Assembly: GCA_001602955.1 (NCBI GenBank)
Contig: LVAC01000002.1
Span: 310,001 to 374,000, forward strand
Source: Sulfurospirillum sp001602955
GTDB lineage: Bacteria > Campylobacterota > Campylobacteria > Campylobacterales > Sulfurospirillaceae
DNA: 64,000 bases
Direction of reading: 5' to 3'
Below, one piece after another: positions 8,816 through 17,773 of this stretch. Each line of letters starts with the position of its first letter. The stretch's first letter is position 1. The notes beneath the pieces are model-generated. The model ran no database searches and had not been told where the DNA came from. It was given only the letters and a program-made list of their open reading frames with translations. Position numbers and translations under genes: made by a program.

Positions 8816-8846
8816 CAAGAGGTACGCTTAAACGTGCCTCTTGTTT
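8816..8846. terminator. Hairpin between convergent fumarase and PilZ genes
   Basis: CAAGAGG at 8816-8822 pairs with CCTCTTG at 8837-8843 around a short, partly paired centre. It lies between two convergent genes and probably serves as a bidirectional terminator, although the T-tract is weak (TTGTTTG). Confidence 0.55.
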
Positions 8847-8861
8847 GAACGCTTCACGCTT

Positions 8862-10760
8862 TCAATTATACGCTTTCGTTGCCTTTTTGATCTCGAAAAT
8901 AAGCTCTTTTTGGCGGTTGTACATGTAGCGAAGCAGATAGTCGTCATAGGGTTTTGGAAGCTTGTCAAGCATCACGACGATCTTGGTAAATTCGTCTTTT
9001 TGTAAAATGTAGGTTACTTTTGCCTCGATCTCCATGATGACGTATCCGTTGTCGCCCTCTTCGTTCGGAAGCGAAAAATTCAGACGGACTTTTTGGTTGA
9101 GCATCTCTTCTTCGCGAAACGATTTACTGACTTTCATCGCAATAGAATTCACGGAAATATCGATAATATCGCCTTGGGCAGAAGAACGATGGGCGTATTT
9201 GATGAGTACGGGAGTGCGAATGCTGGTTTGAACGCGCGTGTGTTGACGGTTGTTAGCACTGCTGGGCATAAATTTGAGGTTTCTAATGACGACGAAAGAA
9301 CGCTTAATGTCGACCAATGAGACTTCCGCTTTGATATCTTTGGGAAAATTCGGTGCTTGCAATACCGTCTCTTTTTCGATCTGCATCGCATATCCTTGGA
9401 GGTTTTCGCAACTCATTTGATAACTGTCTTCCGTGATTTTGAGGATATAAGCGTGCGTATTGATGCACAAACCTTTGTAGATATTTAACAGTTTGATCGG
9501 AATTTTGTTATTTACGCAATTGTGCATCAAATACCGAATCTGTTCTTGCTCTTCGATAACGTTTTCAAGGTATTCGAGCTCAAAATATTTGATCTTTTCA
9601 ATATCTTGGGGCAAAAGCGTTTGGGTGTTAATCTTTTCGATATAGTCGATAACGACGTTCAAGTCGTCTGATTCGACGTGAAAGGCCGAAGAGAGAATGA
9701 TCGGCGTGATTTTTTCGCTTGCCGTAGCGTAAATCAGCTCTTGTTGAAGGTGTTTTGTTTGTTCGCACGTATGCTCAAAAGTTCGATCTTCCCCCATCAA
9801 AATGTAAAGATTCGGACTCCATTGAATCAACTCTTGATTCTCTTCTTTGAGCTGAAACAATTTAAGCATTAGATTTTTAAAAGCATCGTAAAGCGTGGTG
9901 CTTTTGAACGTTCGACTGAGTTTATCGAGGTTGGAAATATTGATAAATACGAGCGAAACCGGCATTTTCGTAACGCTTTGTTGCGCAAGACGATCCTTAA
10001 GACGATCGATGAAATCAAAACGGTTTAAGACGGTTTGTGCGGGTTTGACGTCTTGGAGTTGATCAACGGGGATCAGCGTGATAATTTTTTCGTCGCTTTG
10101 ATCAAACGCTTTGACGATACACGTATATTCCGCTTCTTTGTTGGAGGCGGTTTCGATGACGATGTTCCCTTGTACGTCTTCATGGCTGAGCAGAACCTCG
10201 CTTAATTCGACGTCTTCGTGAACCTTCGCTTCGATTTCCAAAAGATCGTTTGTTTCGTAAATTCTTTTTGCCTGTGCATTGGCATAGGTTAATTGAGCAT
10301 TTTGAAAGACGAGAAACGGGAAAAAACGTTCGATCTTTTTTTCCAGTTCGATTTTTTGGTACATGTAGAGTTTATCGTCGAGTTTATTGGGATTTTTGGT
10401 AAAGATCGAGGCTAAAAGCGTCGCTTCGTTGTTGAGCGGTAAAACATCGGTAACGCCGAAGTGCAAAGCAAATTTCAGTAAGAGCCGATTTTCGACGTCT
10501 TGAGCGAAAAGATACGCGACGACGGGTTTGTACTGCGTAAAAATCCCGAGCAGGCGTTTGAGCTTCTCTTTGGAACTTTCGCCCAATTCGATAAAAAGAA
10601 TGTCGTTGCGATCGCGATACGACAATAAGTCTAGATCGTAAGACGAAAACTTTGCATGAGGGATTAGAGCGGATTCAAGCACGCTTAAGCGTTTTTCGCC
10701 GAAATAAAGGTGCGCGATACTCAAATAGCGCGTTTCAAATAAAAATTGATCTAAGATCAC
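8862..10760 (-). CDS. Degenerate GGDEF-like protein with C-terminal PilZ domain
   Basis: A cytoplasmic protein of about 632 residues. The N-terminal 150 residues are unassigned but receiver-like in texture. A central region (about 250-400, including FDFIDRLKDRLAQ and MPVSLVFINISNLDKL) has the texture of a GGDEF domain but lacks the GGDEF signature; the corresponding segment reads LYILMGEDR. The C-terminal 120 residues contain a PilZ-type c-di-GMP binding signature: RQHTRVQTSIRTPV (RxxxR-like) then DIIDISVNSIAMKV (DxSxxG-like, with Asn and Ser replacing the usual Gly). I chose the GTG at 10760, preceded by GTGAGGAAAACA, over the ATG at 10820. A role in surface or motility behaviour through c-di-GMP is inferred. 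Confidence 0.65.
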   Translation of the reverse strand: MILDQFLFETRYLSIAHLYFGEKRLSVLESALIPHAKFSSYDLDLLSYRDRNDILFIELGESSKEKLKRLLGIFTQYKPVVAYLFAQDVENRLLLKFALHFGVTDVLPLNNEATLLASIFTKNPNKLDDKLYMYQKIELEKKIERFFPFLVFQNAQLTYANAQAKRIYETNDLLEIEAKVHEDVELSEVLLSHEDVQGNIVIETASNKEAEYTCIVKAFDQSDEKIITLIPVDQLQDVKPAQTVLNRFDFIDRLKDRLAQQSVTKMPVSLVFINISNLDKLSRTFKSTTLYDAFKNLMLKLFQLKEENQELIQWSPNLYILMGEDRTFEHTCEQTKHLQQELIYATASEKITPIILSSAFHVESDDLNVVIDYIEKINTQTLLPQDIEKIKYFELEYLENVIEEQEQIRYLMHNCVNNKIPIKLLNIYKGLCINTHAYILKITEDSYQMSCENLQGYAMQIEKETVLQAPNFPKDIKAEVSLVDIKRSFVVIRNLKFMPSSANNRQHTRVQTSIRTPVLIKYAHRSSAQGDIIDISVNSIAMKVSKSFREEEMLNQKVRLNFSLPNEEGDNGYVIMEIEAKVTYILQKDEFTKIVVMLDKLPKPYDDYLLRYMYNRQKELIFEIKKATKAYN

Positions 10761-10860
10761 TGTTTTCCTCACAATCTTAATGATGTCAATTCTACCAAAA
10801 TTCATCGAAAATTCAATCATAAATGACTACAATAGATGCATCTTTTCAAAGGACATGGGT

Positions 10861-12129
10861 ATGATGTACTATTTAGCCGTCGAAGGCAAACAAAAATTAA
10901 GCGGTTCGGTAACGATTTCAGGAGCAAAAAACGCCGCGTTGCCGTTGCTGGCATTAACGCTTCTTTCCAAACGAAAAATTAAAATATCCAATATCCCCGA
11001 AGTTGCCGACGTCAAAACGCTTTTACAACTGCTTGCCAATTTGGGTGCAACCTATGCGTTTGTTCAAAAAAACGTCGTAGACGTAGATGCGACGAGTGTC
11101 AATTCGGCGTGCGCCAATTACGACATTGTCCGCAAAATGCGCGCGTCTATTTTGACGCTTGGCCCTTTACTTGCGCGTTTCGGGCATTGCGAAGTCTCCT
11201 TGCCCGGAGGTTGCGCTATCGGTCAGCGTCCGATCGATTTGCATTTAAAAGCTTTAGAACGAATGGGTGCGGAAATCGAGATTAAACAAGGGTATGTTTT
11301 GGCTAAAGCTCCCAAAGGATTGAAGGGTGCGACGATCGTTTTCGATAAAGTGACGGTAACGGGTAGTGAAAATATCATTATGGCGGCGGCATTGGCGCAT
11401 GGAACGACGATGCTCGTTAACGTGGCAAAAGAGCCTGAAGTCGTGCAATTATGCGAAGTCCTACGCGATGCGGGCGTAACGATCGAAGGCGTGGGAAGCT
11501 CAAAACTCATCATCGAAGGAAGCGGGGGTAAATTGCTCAATATCCCCGATTTTCGAGTCATTCCCGATCGTATCGAAGCGGGAACGTATTTGTGCGCCGG
11601 GGCGATTACCAAGTCCAAAATAACGCTCAAAAACGTCAACCCGAAGCATTTGGAAGCGGTGATTTTGAAACTGAAGCAGATGGGCTTTGAGATTGACGAA
11701 ACGGAAGAGTCGTTGACAATTCACCCGAATGAAAAAATGATCGCATGCGACATCGAAACTTCCGAATATCCGGGCTTTCCGACCGATTTGCAAGCACAAT
11801 TTATGGCGTTGTGTACGCAGGCAAAAGGAACGAGCTTGATCGATGAACGGTTGTTTGAAAACCGTTTTATGCATGTGAGCGAACTCGCTCGTATGGGAGC
11901 CAATATTAAGCTCAAAGGTCACACCGCAACGGTCGAGGGAAAAATGAAACTCAATGCCGCGGATGTCATGGCGACCGACTTACGGGCAAGTTCGGCGTTA
12001 ATTTTAGCCGCGCTCGTTGCCGAGGGTACGACGAAAATCCATCGTATTTACCATTTAGATCGCGGATACGAAGATTTAGAGGGAAAATTTTCAAGACTCG
12101 GCGCCAATATCGAACGATTAGAGGAGTAA
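10861..12129 (+). CDS. murA: UDP-N-acetylglucosamine 1-carboxyvinyltransferase MurA
   Basis: A 422-residue enzyme catalysing the first committed step of peptidoglycan synthesis, transfer of enolpyruvate from PEP to UDP-GlcNAc. The N-terminus has SGAKNAALPLLA with the active-site Lys-Asn pair (about residues 22-23). The catalytic Cys is in the loop LPGGCAIGQRPIDLH (about residue 117), so this is the fosfomycin-sensitive Cys form rather than the Asp variant. DLRASSALILAAL near the C-terminus also matches the family. Start at 10861 has AAAGGA eight bases upstream; the reading frame is open upstream to 10780 but without a ribosome-binding site. A TACAAT box lies near 10828. moeA follows after three bases. 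Confidence 0.95.
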   Translation: MMYYLAVEGKQKLSGSVTISGAKNAALPLLALTLLSKRKIKISNIPEVADVKTLLQLLANLGATYAFVQKNVVDVDATSVNSACANYDIVRKMRASILTLGPLLARFGHCEVSLPGGCAIGQRPIDLHLKALERMGAEIEIKQGYVLAKAPKGLKGATIVFDKVTVTGSENIIMAAALAHGTTMLVNVAKEPEVVQLCEVLRDAGVTIEGVGSSKLIIEGSGGKLLNIPDFRVIPDRIEAGTYLCAGAITKSKITLKNVNPKHLEAVILKLKQMGFEIDETEESLTIHPNEKMIACDIETSEYPGFPTDLQAQFMALCTQAKGTSLIDERLFENRFMHVSELARMGANIKLKGHTATVEGKMKLNAADVMATDLRASSALILAALVAEGTTKIHRIYHLDRGYEDLEGKFSRLGANIERLEE

Positions 12130-12132
12130 ATT

Positions 12133-13332
12133 ATGGCAAAGCAAAGCAGTATCGATTTTTTAAGTGCCGTTGAAAAAAGCCTTTCTTTGGCGACGCAAAC
12201 GCCGCATTCGGAATGGGTCAGTATCTTTCAGGCTCTAGGACGTACCTTGGCACACGACATTACATGTCAAAAAAATCTTCCTTCGTATAACAATGCCGCT
12301 TTAGACGGTTTTGCGTTTCGTTTCGATAGTTTGAGTGAAAAAATGCGTATCAAACGAACGATTTTAGCCGGTGAAGTCGTGTCGGAATGCTTAGACGAAC
12401 ACGAATGTTATAAGATTATGACCGGAGCCAAAGTGCCCGACGATGCCGATACGATCATCCCGTTTGAAGAGTGTTTTGTTGAAGGCGACATGTGGATGAA
12501 GCCTCGCGCTAAAGTCGTCAAAGGCAATGCGTTGCGTCAAAAAGGCGAAGAAGCCGCTTTGGGTTCTTTGTTATTGAAAAAAGGTACGGTACTCACGTCT
12601 CGTGAAATGGCGGTTCTTGCTTCGCAAGGTATCAGCATGGTGTTGACGTATAAACAGCTGAATATTGCGGTTTTTTCAACCGGTAATGAGTTGAAAGCTC
12701 CGTGGGAAAGGGCCAATGAAGACGAAATTTACGATATTAACGCACTTTCTTTGATTTCACTTTTGGAAGAACACGGCTTTAAAGCTTCGTATTGCGGCGT
12801 TATTCCCGATAATTTAAGAACGGCGACGCGCTATTTTGCGGCGATGAAACATTACGACGTTTTGGTTACGAGCGGCGGCGTGAGTATGGGCGAGGCGGAC
12901 TTTGTCGAGCGTGCGCTCAAAGCCAACGGTTTTGAGGCGGTTTTTAACGGAATCAATATCAAACCCGGAAAGCCGACGATGATGGGTATTATGGATCACA
13001 CGATTATCGCGTCGATGCCGGGAAATCCTTTGGCGGCATATGTCAACGCGTTTGTTTTTTTAATTCCTTTGCTCAAAAAGCTTCAAGGGCAGACGAATTT
13101 TTACCATACGCGACTTACCGCCGTCAATAAAACCTCTTTTACGATGAAATCCGGTCGCGTCAACTTTGTTTTAGGGTATCATAACGACGGCGTCTTTGAA
13201 GTGTACGGCAATAATAAATACGGATCGGGGATGGTTCGCCCTCTTCAAAATGCCAATGCGCTATGGATTAGCGATGAGACGGATTTACATGTCAATGCAG
13301 GAGATACGATTCGCATTACTTCACTTTTGTGA
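12133..13332 (+). CDS. moeA: Molybdopterin molybdenumtransferase MoeA
   Basis: A 399-residue MoeA protein that inserts molybdate into adenylylated molybdopterin to make active Mo cofactor. Family landmarks include LPSYNNAALDGFAF (about 54-67), MTGAKVPDDADTIIPFE (about 96-112), the MogA-like domain with FSTGNEL and TSGGVSMGEADFV (about 248-260), and the C-terminal domain beginning near residue 325. RBS GAGGAG precedes the ATG. It is probably co-transcribed with murA. The organism thus has Mo-cofactor enzymes, separate from the Mo-independent nitrogenase encoded 9 kb away. Confidence 0.93.
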   Translation: MAKQSSIDFLSAVEKSLSLATQTPHSEWVSIFQALGRTLAHDITCQKNLPSYNNAALDGFAFRFDSLSEKMRIKRTILAGEVVSECLDEHECYKIMTGAKVPDDADTIIPFEECFVEGDMWMKPRAKVVKGNALRQKGEEAALGSLLLKKGTVLTSREMAVLASQGISMVLTYKQLNIAVFSTGNELKAPWERANEDEIYDINALSLISLLEEHGFKASYCGVIPDNLRTATRYFAAMKHYDVLVTSGGVSMGEADFVERALKANGFEAVFNGINIKPGKPTMMGIMDHTIIASMPGNPLAAYVNAFVFLIPLLKKLQGQTNFYHTRLTAVNKTSFTMKSGRVNFVLGYHNDGVFEVYGNNKYGSGMVRPLQNANALWISDETDLHVNAGDTIRITSLL

Positions 13333-13450
13333 GATTAATTGTAAAAAATAATTTAATTTTCAGAAAAATAGTATAAAAAACTTGACCGTTTAACCTTTTT
13401 TTCGGTATATTGAACGAAAAATTTATCCAGAAAGATATAAAGGCTTGGTA

Positions 13451-15076
13451 ATGTTTAAGAATTTAAAGATTTCTACAAAACTTCTCGTCATCTCTCTCAT
13501 AACGGTTTTAGGATTATCGCTGCTTTCGTATATCGGAATCAATGCTAGCTTGGTCGGTAAAAGTTCTTTGGAAACTATTTATGAAAAAAATGTGGTTCCC
13601 GATGCCGAAATTACGACCGCACGTACGACGTTTGAAATGATTTTAAACGATTTAATTCACGTCACCAGTGAATTTTTGCCGACGGGACAAGCCAGAGATC
13701 GCTTACCCAAAATCGAAACCGAAATGAATAGTTTTTTTGCTAAAGCCTTGAAGAGCGAATTTTACAACGATCCGACGCTCAAGCAAAATCTAAACGAAGC
13801 ATACGAACGTTACTCTCAAAAGATCGCTCCGAAGCTTCAAAAAATTCATGCGCTTTACGTTAAAGATCACCGAGAAGACATCGGCGATATGGCGGTTGAG
13901 ATCGAAGAGGATTGTCACTATATCAGTCAACGTTTTCACAATATCTCTTCATTTACCAATCAACGCGTCAAAGACATTAGCGTCGAAATCAGCGCGAAAC
14001 TCAATCGCAATTTGTACATCGTCATTGCCGTTTCGGTTATTATTTTAGTCATTACGACGGGCTTGTTGTTTTCGATTAGCCGTTACATCGTCAAACGTAT
14101 CGGTCGTATCGGAGAGCATTTGTCCGAAATTAGCAAAGATTTGGCGTTAAATCGACCGATCGTTCCGTGTAATTACGATGAAATCGGAGAAATAAGCAGC
14201 AACCTCAATACGCTTTTGTCGACCTTGCAGCAAGCCTTGCTCAAAGCCAAAACGACGATGTCGAGTAATTCTACGATCAACAAAAGCATGCAAACCTTTT
14301 CCCATCAAATCACCAACGTTGCAAAAGAGCAAGATCGCATCGTTGAGAACGTCAAAAAATTAACGGCAAAAATCAATCGCGAATTGCAAGAATCCTGTGA
14401 AATTTCCGAGACGTCGGCCACGTATATGAAAGAGGACTACGCCATGCTCGATATGATGATCGAGACCTTGGACAAAATCGTCGAAAGTATCAATACCGTG
14501 AGTCGCGAAGAGCAAAATATTTCGACGCAAATGCACGATTTAGCCGAGCAAACGGCGCAGATCCGCTCGATTTTGGAAATGATTAAAGATATAGCCGATC
14601 AAACCAACCTTTTAGCCCTCAATGCCGCGATCGAAGCGGCGCGGGCGGGCGAACACGGGCGCGGCTTTGCGGTGGTTGCCGATGAAGTACGCAAGCTTGC
14701 CGAACGTACGCAAAAATCGCTTTCGGAAATCGACGTGACGATTAGCGTGGTGGTTCAAAGTGTTTCGAGTGCGAGTGAAAACATCAAAGAAAACAGCCAA
14801 AAAGTGGTTGATTTGAACGAAAATGCCATTAAAATTTCGTCGATGGCAAACGAAACCAAAGAAAAAACGGCCAAGAGTTTGGACATTACCAACGTCGCGT
14901 ATAAAAAAGCCGTCGATATATCTAAAGAGATCGATGCGCTGACCAAAGGCGTCGAAGAAGCCAACGGCTTAGCGCACGAAAATAAACAAGTCGCCGATAA
15001 TTTGCTTTCTATCTCTAACGACTTAAATCGTTCGACGGCGGAGCTTGAACAAGAGATCAATAGTTTTCAGGTTTAA
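13451..15076 (+). CDS. Methyl-accepting chemotaxis protein
   Basis: A 541-residue transmembrane chemoreceptor. Membrane helix 1 spans about residues 10-30 and helix 2 about 192-215, enclosing a roughly 160-residue helical periplasmic sensor of four-helix-bundle texture. A HAMP segment follows (about 215-265). The cytoplasmic hairpin has the highly conserved tip DQTNLLALNAAIEAARAGE followed by GRGFAVVADEVRKLAERT. There is no C-terminal CheB/CheR tethering pentapeptide. The start ATG at 13451 was preferred to the upstream TTG because AAAGG lies eight bases before it. The ligand is unknown. A hairpin at 15124-15160 may end the transcript. Confidence 0.9.
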   Translation: MFKNLKISTKLLVISLITVLGLSLLSYIGINASLVGKSSLETIYEKNVVPDAEITTARTTFEMILNDLIHVTSEFLPTGQARDRLPKIETEMNSFFAKALKSEFYNDPTLKQNLNEAYERYSQKIAPKLQKIHALYVKDHREDIGDMAVEIEEDCHYISQRFHNISSFTNQRVKDISVEISAKLNRNLYIVIAVSVIILVITTGLLFSISRYIVKRIGRIGEHLSEISKDLALNRPIVPCNYDEIGEISSNLNTLLSTLQQALLKAKTTMSSNSTINKSMQTFSHQITNVAKEQDRIVENVKKLTAKINRELQESCEISETSATYMKEDYAMLDMMIETLDKIVESINTVSREEQNISTQMHDLAEQTAQIRSILEMIKDIADQTNLLALNAAIEAARAGEHGRGFAVVADEVRKLAERTQKSLSEIDVTISVVVQSVSSASENIKENSQKVVDLNENAIKISSMANETKEKTAKSLDITNVAYKKAVDISKEIDALTKGVEEANGLAHENKQVADNLLSISNDLNRSTAELEQEINSFQV

Positions 15077-15123
15077 ACGCGCTTTAAAGCCCTTCACGGT
15101 CAATTTGTGTTACAATTATCATG

Positions 15124-15160
15124 CTTTAACGGCGCAAAAATATGCGTTTTTGCGTTAAAG
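15124..15160. terminator. Hairpin between the chemoreceptor gene and the tRNA-Gly promoter
   Basis: CTTTAAC plus CGCAAAAA pair with TTTTTGCG plus TTAAAG around TATGCG, with a single bulged G. The U-rich arm sits inside the stem, so it is either a weak terminator or a structured spacer. Confidence 0.5.
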
Positions 15161-15174
15161 AGCAGCAAAAACTA

Positions 15175-15203
15175 TTGACATGAAGGGGCTTTTTTGATAG
15201 AAT
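15175..15203 (+). promoter_or_regulatory. Sigma-70 promoter of tRNA-Gly
   Basis: TTGACA at 15175-15180 and TAGAAT at 15198-15203 are separated by exactly 17 bases, with the tRNA starting 12 bases after the -10 box. This is the best -35/-10 pair in the window. Confidence 0.8.
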
Positions 15204-15215
15204 TCCGTCCGTTTT

Positions 15216-15289
<74 letters not shown>

Positions 15290-15290
<1 letters not shown>

Positions 15291-16189
15291 TTGTTATCTT
15301 TTTATGTTTTTCTTCCTTTCTCTTTTCCCAAACGATTTACATCGATAAAACTTATTGCGTCGATCAATCAGACGTGAGAGCCTCTTTTTTCGGTTACAAA
15401 GACGCCCATTCCAAAGACGACCCCGTGTTGGTCGAAATTCCTAAAGATCGTATGCAATACACCGTTATGAGCGGTGCGATTCTCTCCTTTTTTAACGACC
15501 GCAATATCAGCGTCGTCGACACGAGCGAAGGCGTCGTCGTTTTTAAAAAAGAGTGCCGTTTAATGGGCAAAGCCGACGCGATCGAAGCTCTCTTCTTGAA
15601 AAAATTTCAAGCCGCAGCCCCATACGTACTGATTGAGAGCAAACCGCATATCGGAACGAAGGCCTCTTTACCGGCCGATTTTAAGCGATACGAACTTATC
15701 GATATTCTCTTAAGCGACAATACGCTTCGTAAAAACAGCGGCTCGTTCGTTGCACTTTTTAAAGTCGGCGACAAAGAGCGGAAGCTTTACTTCTCGTATG
15801 AAATGGACGCTAAAGCACGCGTATTTAAAGCGAAACGTAATTTGCTTAACGGTACAATCCTCGGCAACGATGATTTTGAAACGGTGCTCGTCGGATTAGA
15901 CGCATTACCGAACCGCGCTATGCTCCGTGAAAACACGCAAACGTTAATGGTAAAAAGCACCGTCAAAGAGGGGCAAATTCTTACCGATTATCTCTTTGAA
16001 CCCAAACGTCTCGTGACAAAAAAATCGGCTATTAAAGCATTGTATAAAGACGAAAGTTTAAGCATCGAGGTTCAAGCAACCCTTTTAGATGACGGTGACG
16101 TAGGAGATATCGTGAGAATCAAAACCGAACAAGGTAAAATTTTAAACGCAAAAATCGTGTCCGCCAACGAAGCGGTCATTCTCGAATGA
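15290..16189 (+). CDS. flgA: Flagellar P-ring assembly protein FlgA (start codon anomalous)
   Basis: About 299 residues. The first residues (IVIFLCFSSFLFSQ) form an export signal, as expected for this periplasmic chaperone of P-ring assembly. The C-terminal part holds the SAF/FlgA domain, including AKARVFKAKRNLLNGTIL, VKSTVKEGQILTDYLF and the end VEIRV-type strand pattern VRIKTEQGKILNAKIV. The odd point is the start: the frame contains no ATG, GTG or TTG between the tRNA-Gly CCA and the signal peptide. The first available codon is ATT at 15290. In-frame TTG (15194) and GTG (15230) lie in the tRNA promoter and in the tRNA itself. ubiX overlaps the stop by four bases. Confidence 0.75.
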
Positions 16190-16716
16190 AACGCCTTATC
16201 GTCGGTATCAGCGGCGCAAGCGGCGTAGAATTGGGCTTAGCCTTTTTAAAAGCGCTTCCTTGCGACATCGAGTCTTATGTGATTGTTTCCGATCACGCTA
16301 AAGTCGTTTTCGAAAAAGAACACGCTTCCATCCACCGCTTGGACGATACCGATATCGCGGCACCGAGTGCTTCGGGTTCGTTTCAATGCGACGCCATGGT
16401 TATTATTCCGTGCAGTATGAACACGTTGGCAAAAATTGCCTACGGTATCGCCGACAATCTTTTAACGCGCAGTGCAAGCGTTATGTTGAAAGAAAAACGA
16501 CCGCTCTTATTGGCTCCGCGTGAAATGCCTTTTTCTGCCATCGCCTTGGAAAATATGCACAAACTCTCTGTGCTCGGAGTCCATATCGCGCCGCCGGTTG
16601 CGGGCTACTATGCCGATGTCGATTCTTTGGAAAAGATGGAAAACTTTTTCATCGGTAAATGGTTTGATCTTTTAGGTATCGAACATACGTTATTTAAACG
16701 ATGGGAGGGAGCATAA
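16186..16716 (+). CDS. ubiX: Flavin prenyltransferase UbiX
   Basis: A 176-residue enzyme that attaches dimethylallyl to FMN, making prenylated FMN for UbiD-type decarboxylases (quinone synthesis, or menaquinone in this lineage). The N-terminal GISGASGVELG (residues 7-17) is the FMN-binding motif, and IIPCSMNTLAKIAYGIADNL (about residues 73-92) is also characteristic. Its ATG overlaps the flgA stop as ATGA, and its own stop shares one base with the coaD start. The order flgA-ubiX-coaD-tmk-hisS matches Campylobacter. Confidence 0.93.
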   Translation: MKRLIVGISGASGVELGLAFLKALPCDIESYVIVSDHAKVVFEKEHASIHRLDDTDIAAPSASGSFQCDAMVIIPCSMNTLAKIAYGIADNLLTRSASVMLKEKRPLLLAPREMPFSAIALENMHKLSVLGVHIAPPVAGYYADVDSLEKMENFFIGKWFDLLGIEHTLFKRWEGA

Positions 16717-17198
16717 TGCGCGTTGCAATTTATCCGGGGACGTTTGATCCCATTACCAACGGTCATATGGACGTGATTAAACGGGCGCGTAAACTTTTCG
16801 ATAAAGTACTCGTCGCCGTAGCGTTTTCGGAAGAAAAACGTCCGATGTTCGACGTGCAAACGCGCGTCGAGATGGCACAAGCCGCCGTGAGCGATTTGGA
16901 AGACGTACATGTAGAAGCTTTTGACGGCTTGTTGGTACGTTTTTCCCAAGAAAAAAATATTCGCGTGATGATTCGAGGCCTTCGTGCCGTCAGCGACTTT
17001 GAGTTTGAATTGCAGATGGGTTACGCCAATGCGTCGCTCTGGAACGAAATCGAAACGGTCTATTTGATGCCGAGCCTGAAAAATGCGTTTATTAGCTCTT
17101 CCGTGGTTCGCTCTATCGCTAAACACGGTGGAAACGTATCGCATTTAATTCCCTCTTCCGTTTTACCTTTTGTCGAAAGAAAGCTCTTATGTATGTAA
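16716..17198 (+). CDS. coaD: Phosphopantetheine adenylyltransferase CoaD
   Basis: A 160-residue nucleotidyltransferase catalysing the penultimate step of coenzyme A synthesis. The N-terminal YPGTFDPITNGHMDVI carries the (H/T)xGH motif, and FISSSVVRSIAKHGG near the C-terminus is the second ATP-binding motif. The ATG at 16716 shares one base with the ubiX stop and follows GGGAGGGA; an upstream in-frame ATG at 16701 lies within that ribosome-binding region and is rejected. It overlaps tmk by 10 bases. Confidence 0.95.
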   Translation: MRVAIYPGTFDPITNGHMDVIKRARKLFDKVLVAVAFSEEKRPMFDVQTRVEMAQAAVSDLEDVHVEAFDGLLVRFSQEKNIRVMIRGLRAVSDFEFELQMGYANASLWNEIETVYLMPSLKNAFISSSVVRSIAKHGGNVSHLIPSSVLPFVERKLLCM

Positions 17199-17773
17199 TT
17201 TTTGAAGGGGTCGATACGACCGGAAAAAGCACGCAAGTGCGCCTTTTTGAACAAAAAAATCTCGATGTGCTCGCGACCAAAGAGCCCGGCGGTACGCCCT
17301 TAGGTATGAAGCTTCGCGAGATACTGTTAAACGGTGAGGCAAAAGCGTCACTGTATGCGGAGTTGTTCTTATTTTTAGCCGATCGTGCGTTGCATTACGA
17401 CACGGTCGTTCAACCGCATCGCGATCGACGCATCGTGATTAGCGATCGGGGATTTGTCTCGGGTATCGCCTACGCTTGCGCCAATCACGAAGAAATCGAG
17501 GGCGAATTCTTGCTTCAAATGAACCGTTTGGCCTTACACGGAACCTATCCCGATAAAATCGTTCTTTTTTTGACCGACGAAGCATTGATCCAAAAACGTT
17601 TAGGCGTAAAAGAAAACGATGCGATCGAAGAGCGAGGCGTAAGCTATTTGTTACGAATTCAAGCTATAATGCGCCGCATCGTTAAGAGCTTGCCGATACG
17701 CTATTTGGAAGTCGATGCAACTCAGAGCGTCGAAGCAATTTATCAACAGATTGAGGAATTTTTACATGATTAA
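17189..17773 (+). CDS. tmk: Thymidylate kinase
   Basis: A 194-residue nucleoside monophosphate kinase making dTDP from dTMP. The P-loop is FEGVDTTGKST (residues 5-15), the DR(Y/H) motif appears as ISDRGFVSGIAYA (about 89-101), and KEPGGTPLG is the substrate-binding segment. It is overlapped by coaD at the start and by hisS at the end, as expected for a compact operon. Confidence 0.95.
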   Translation: MYVIFEGVDTTGKSTQVRLFEQKNLDVLATKEPGGTPLGMKLREILLNGEAKASLYAELFLFLADRALHYDTVVQPHRDRRIVISDRGFVSGIAYACANHEEIEGEFLLQMNRLALHGTYPDKIVLFLTDEALIQKRLGVKENDAIEERGVSYLLRIQAIMRRIVKSLPIRYLEVDATQSVEAIYQQIEEFLHD

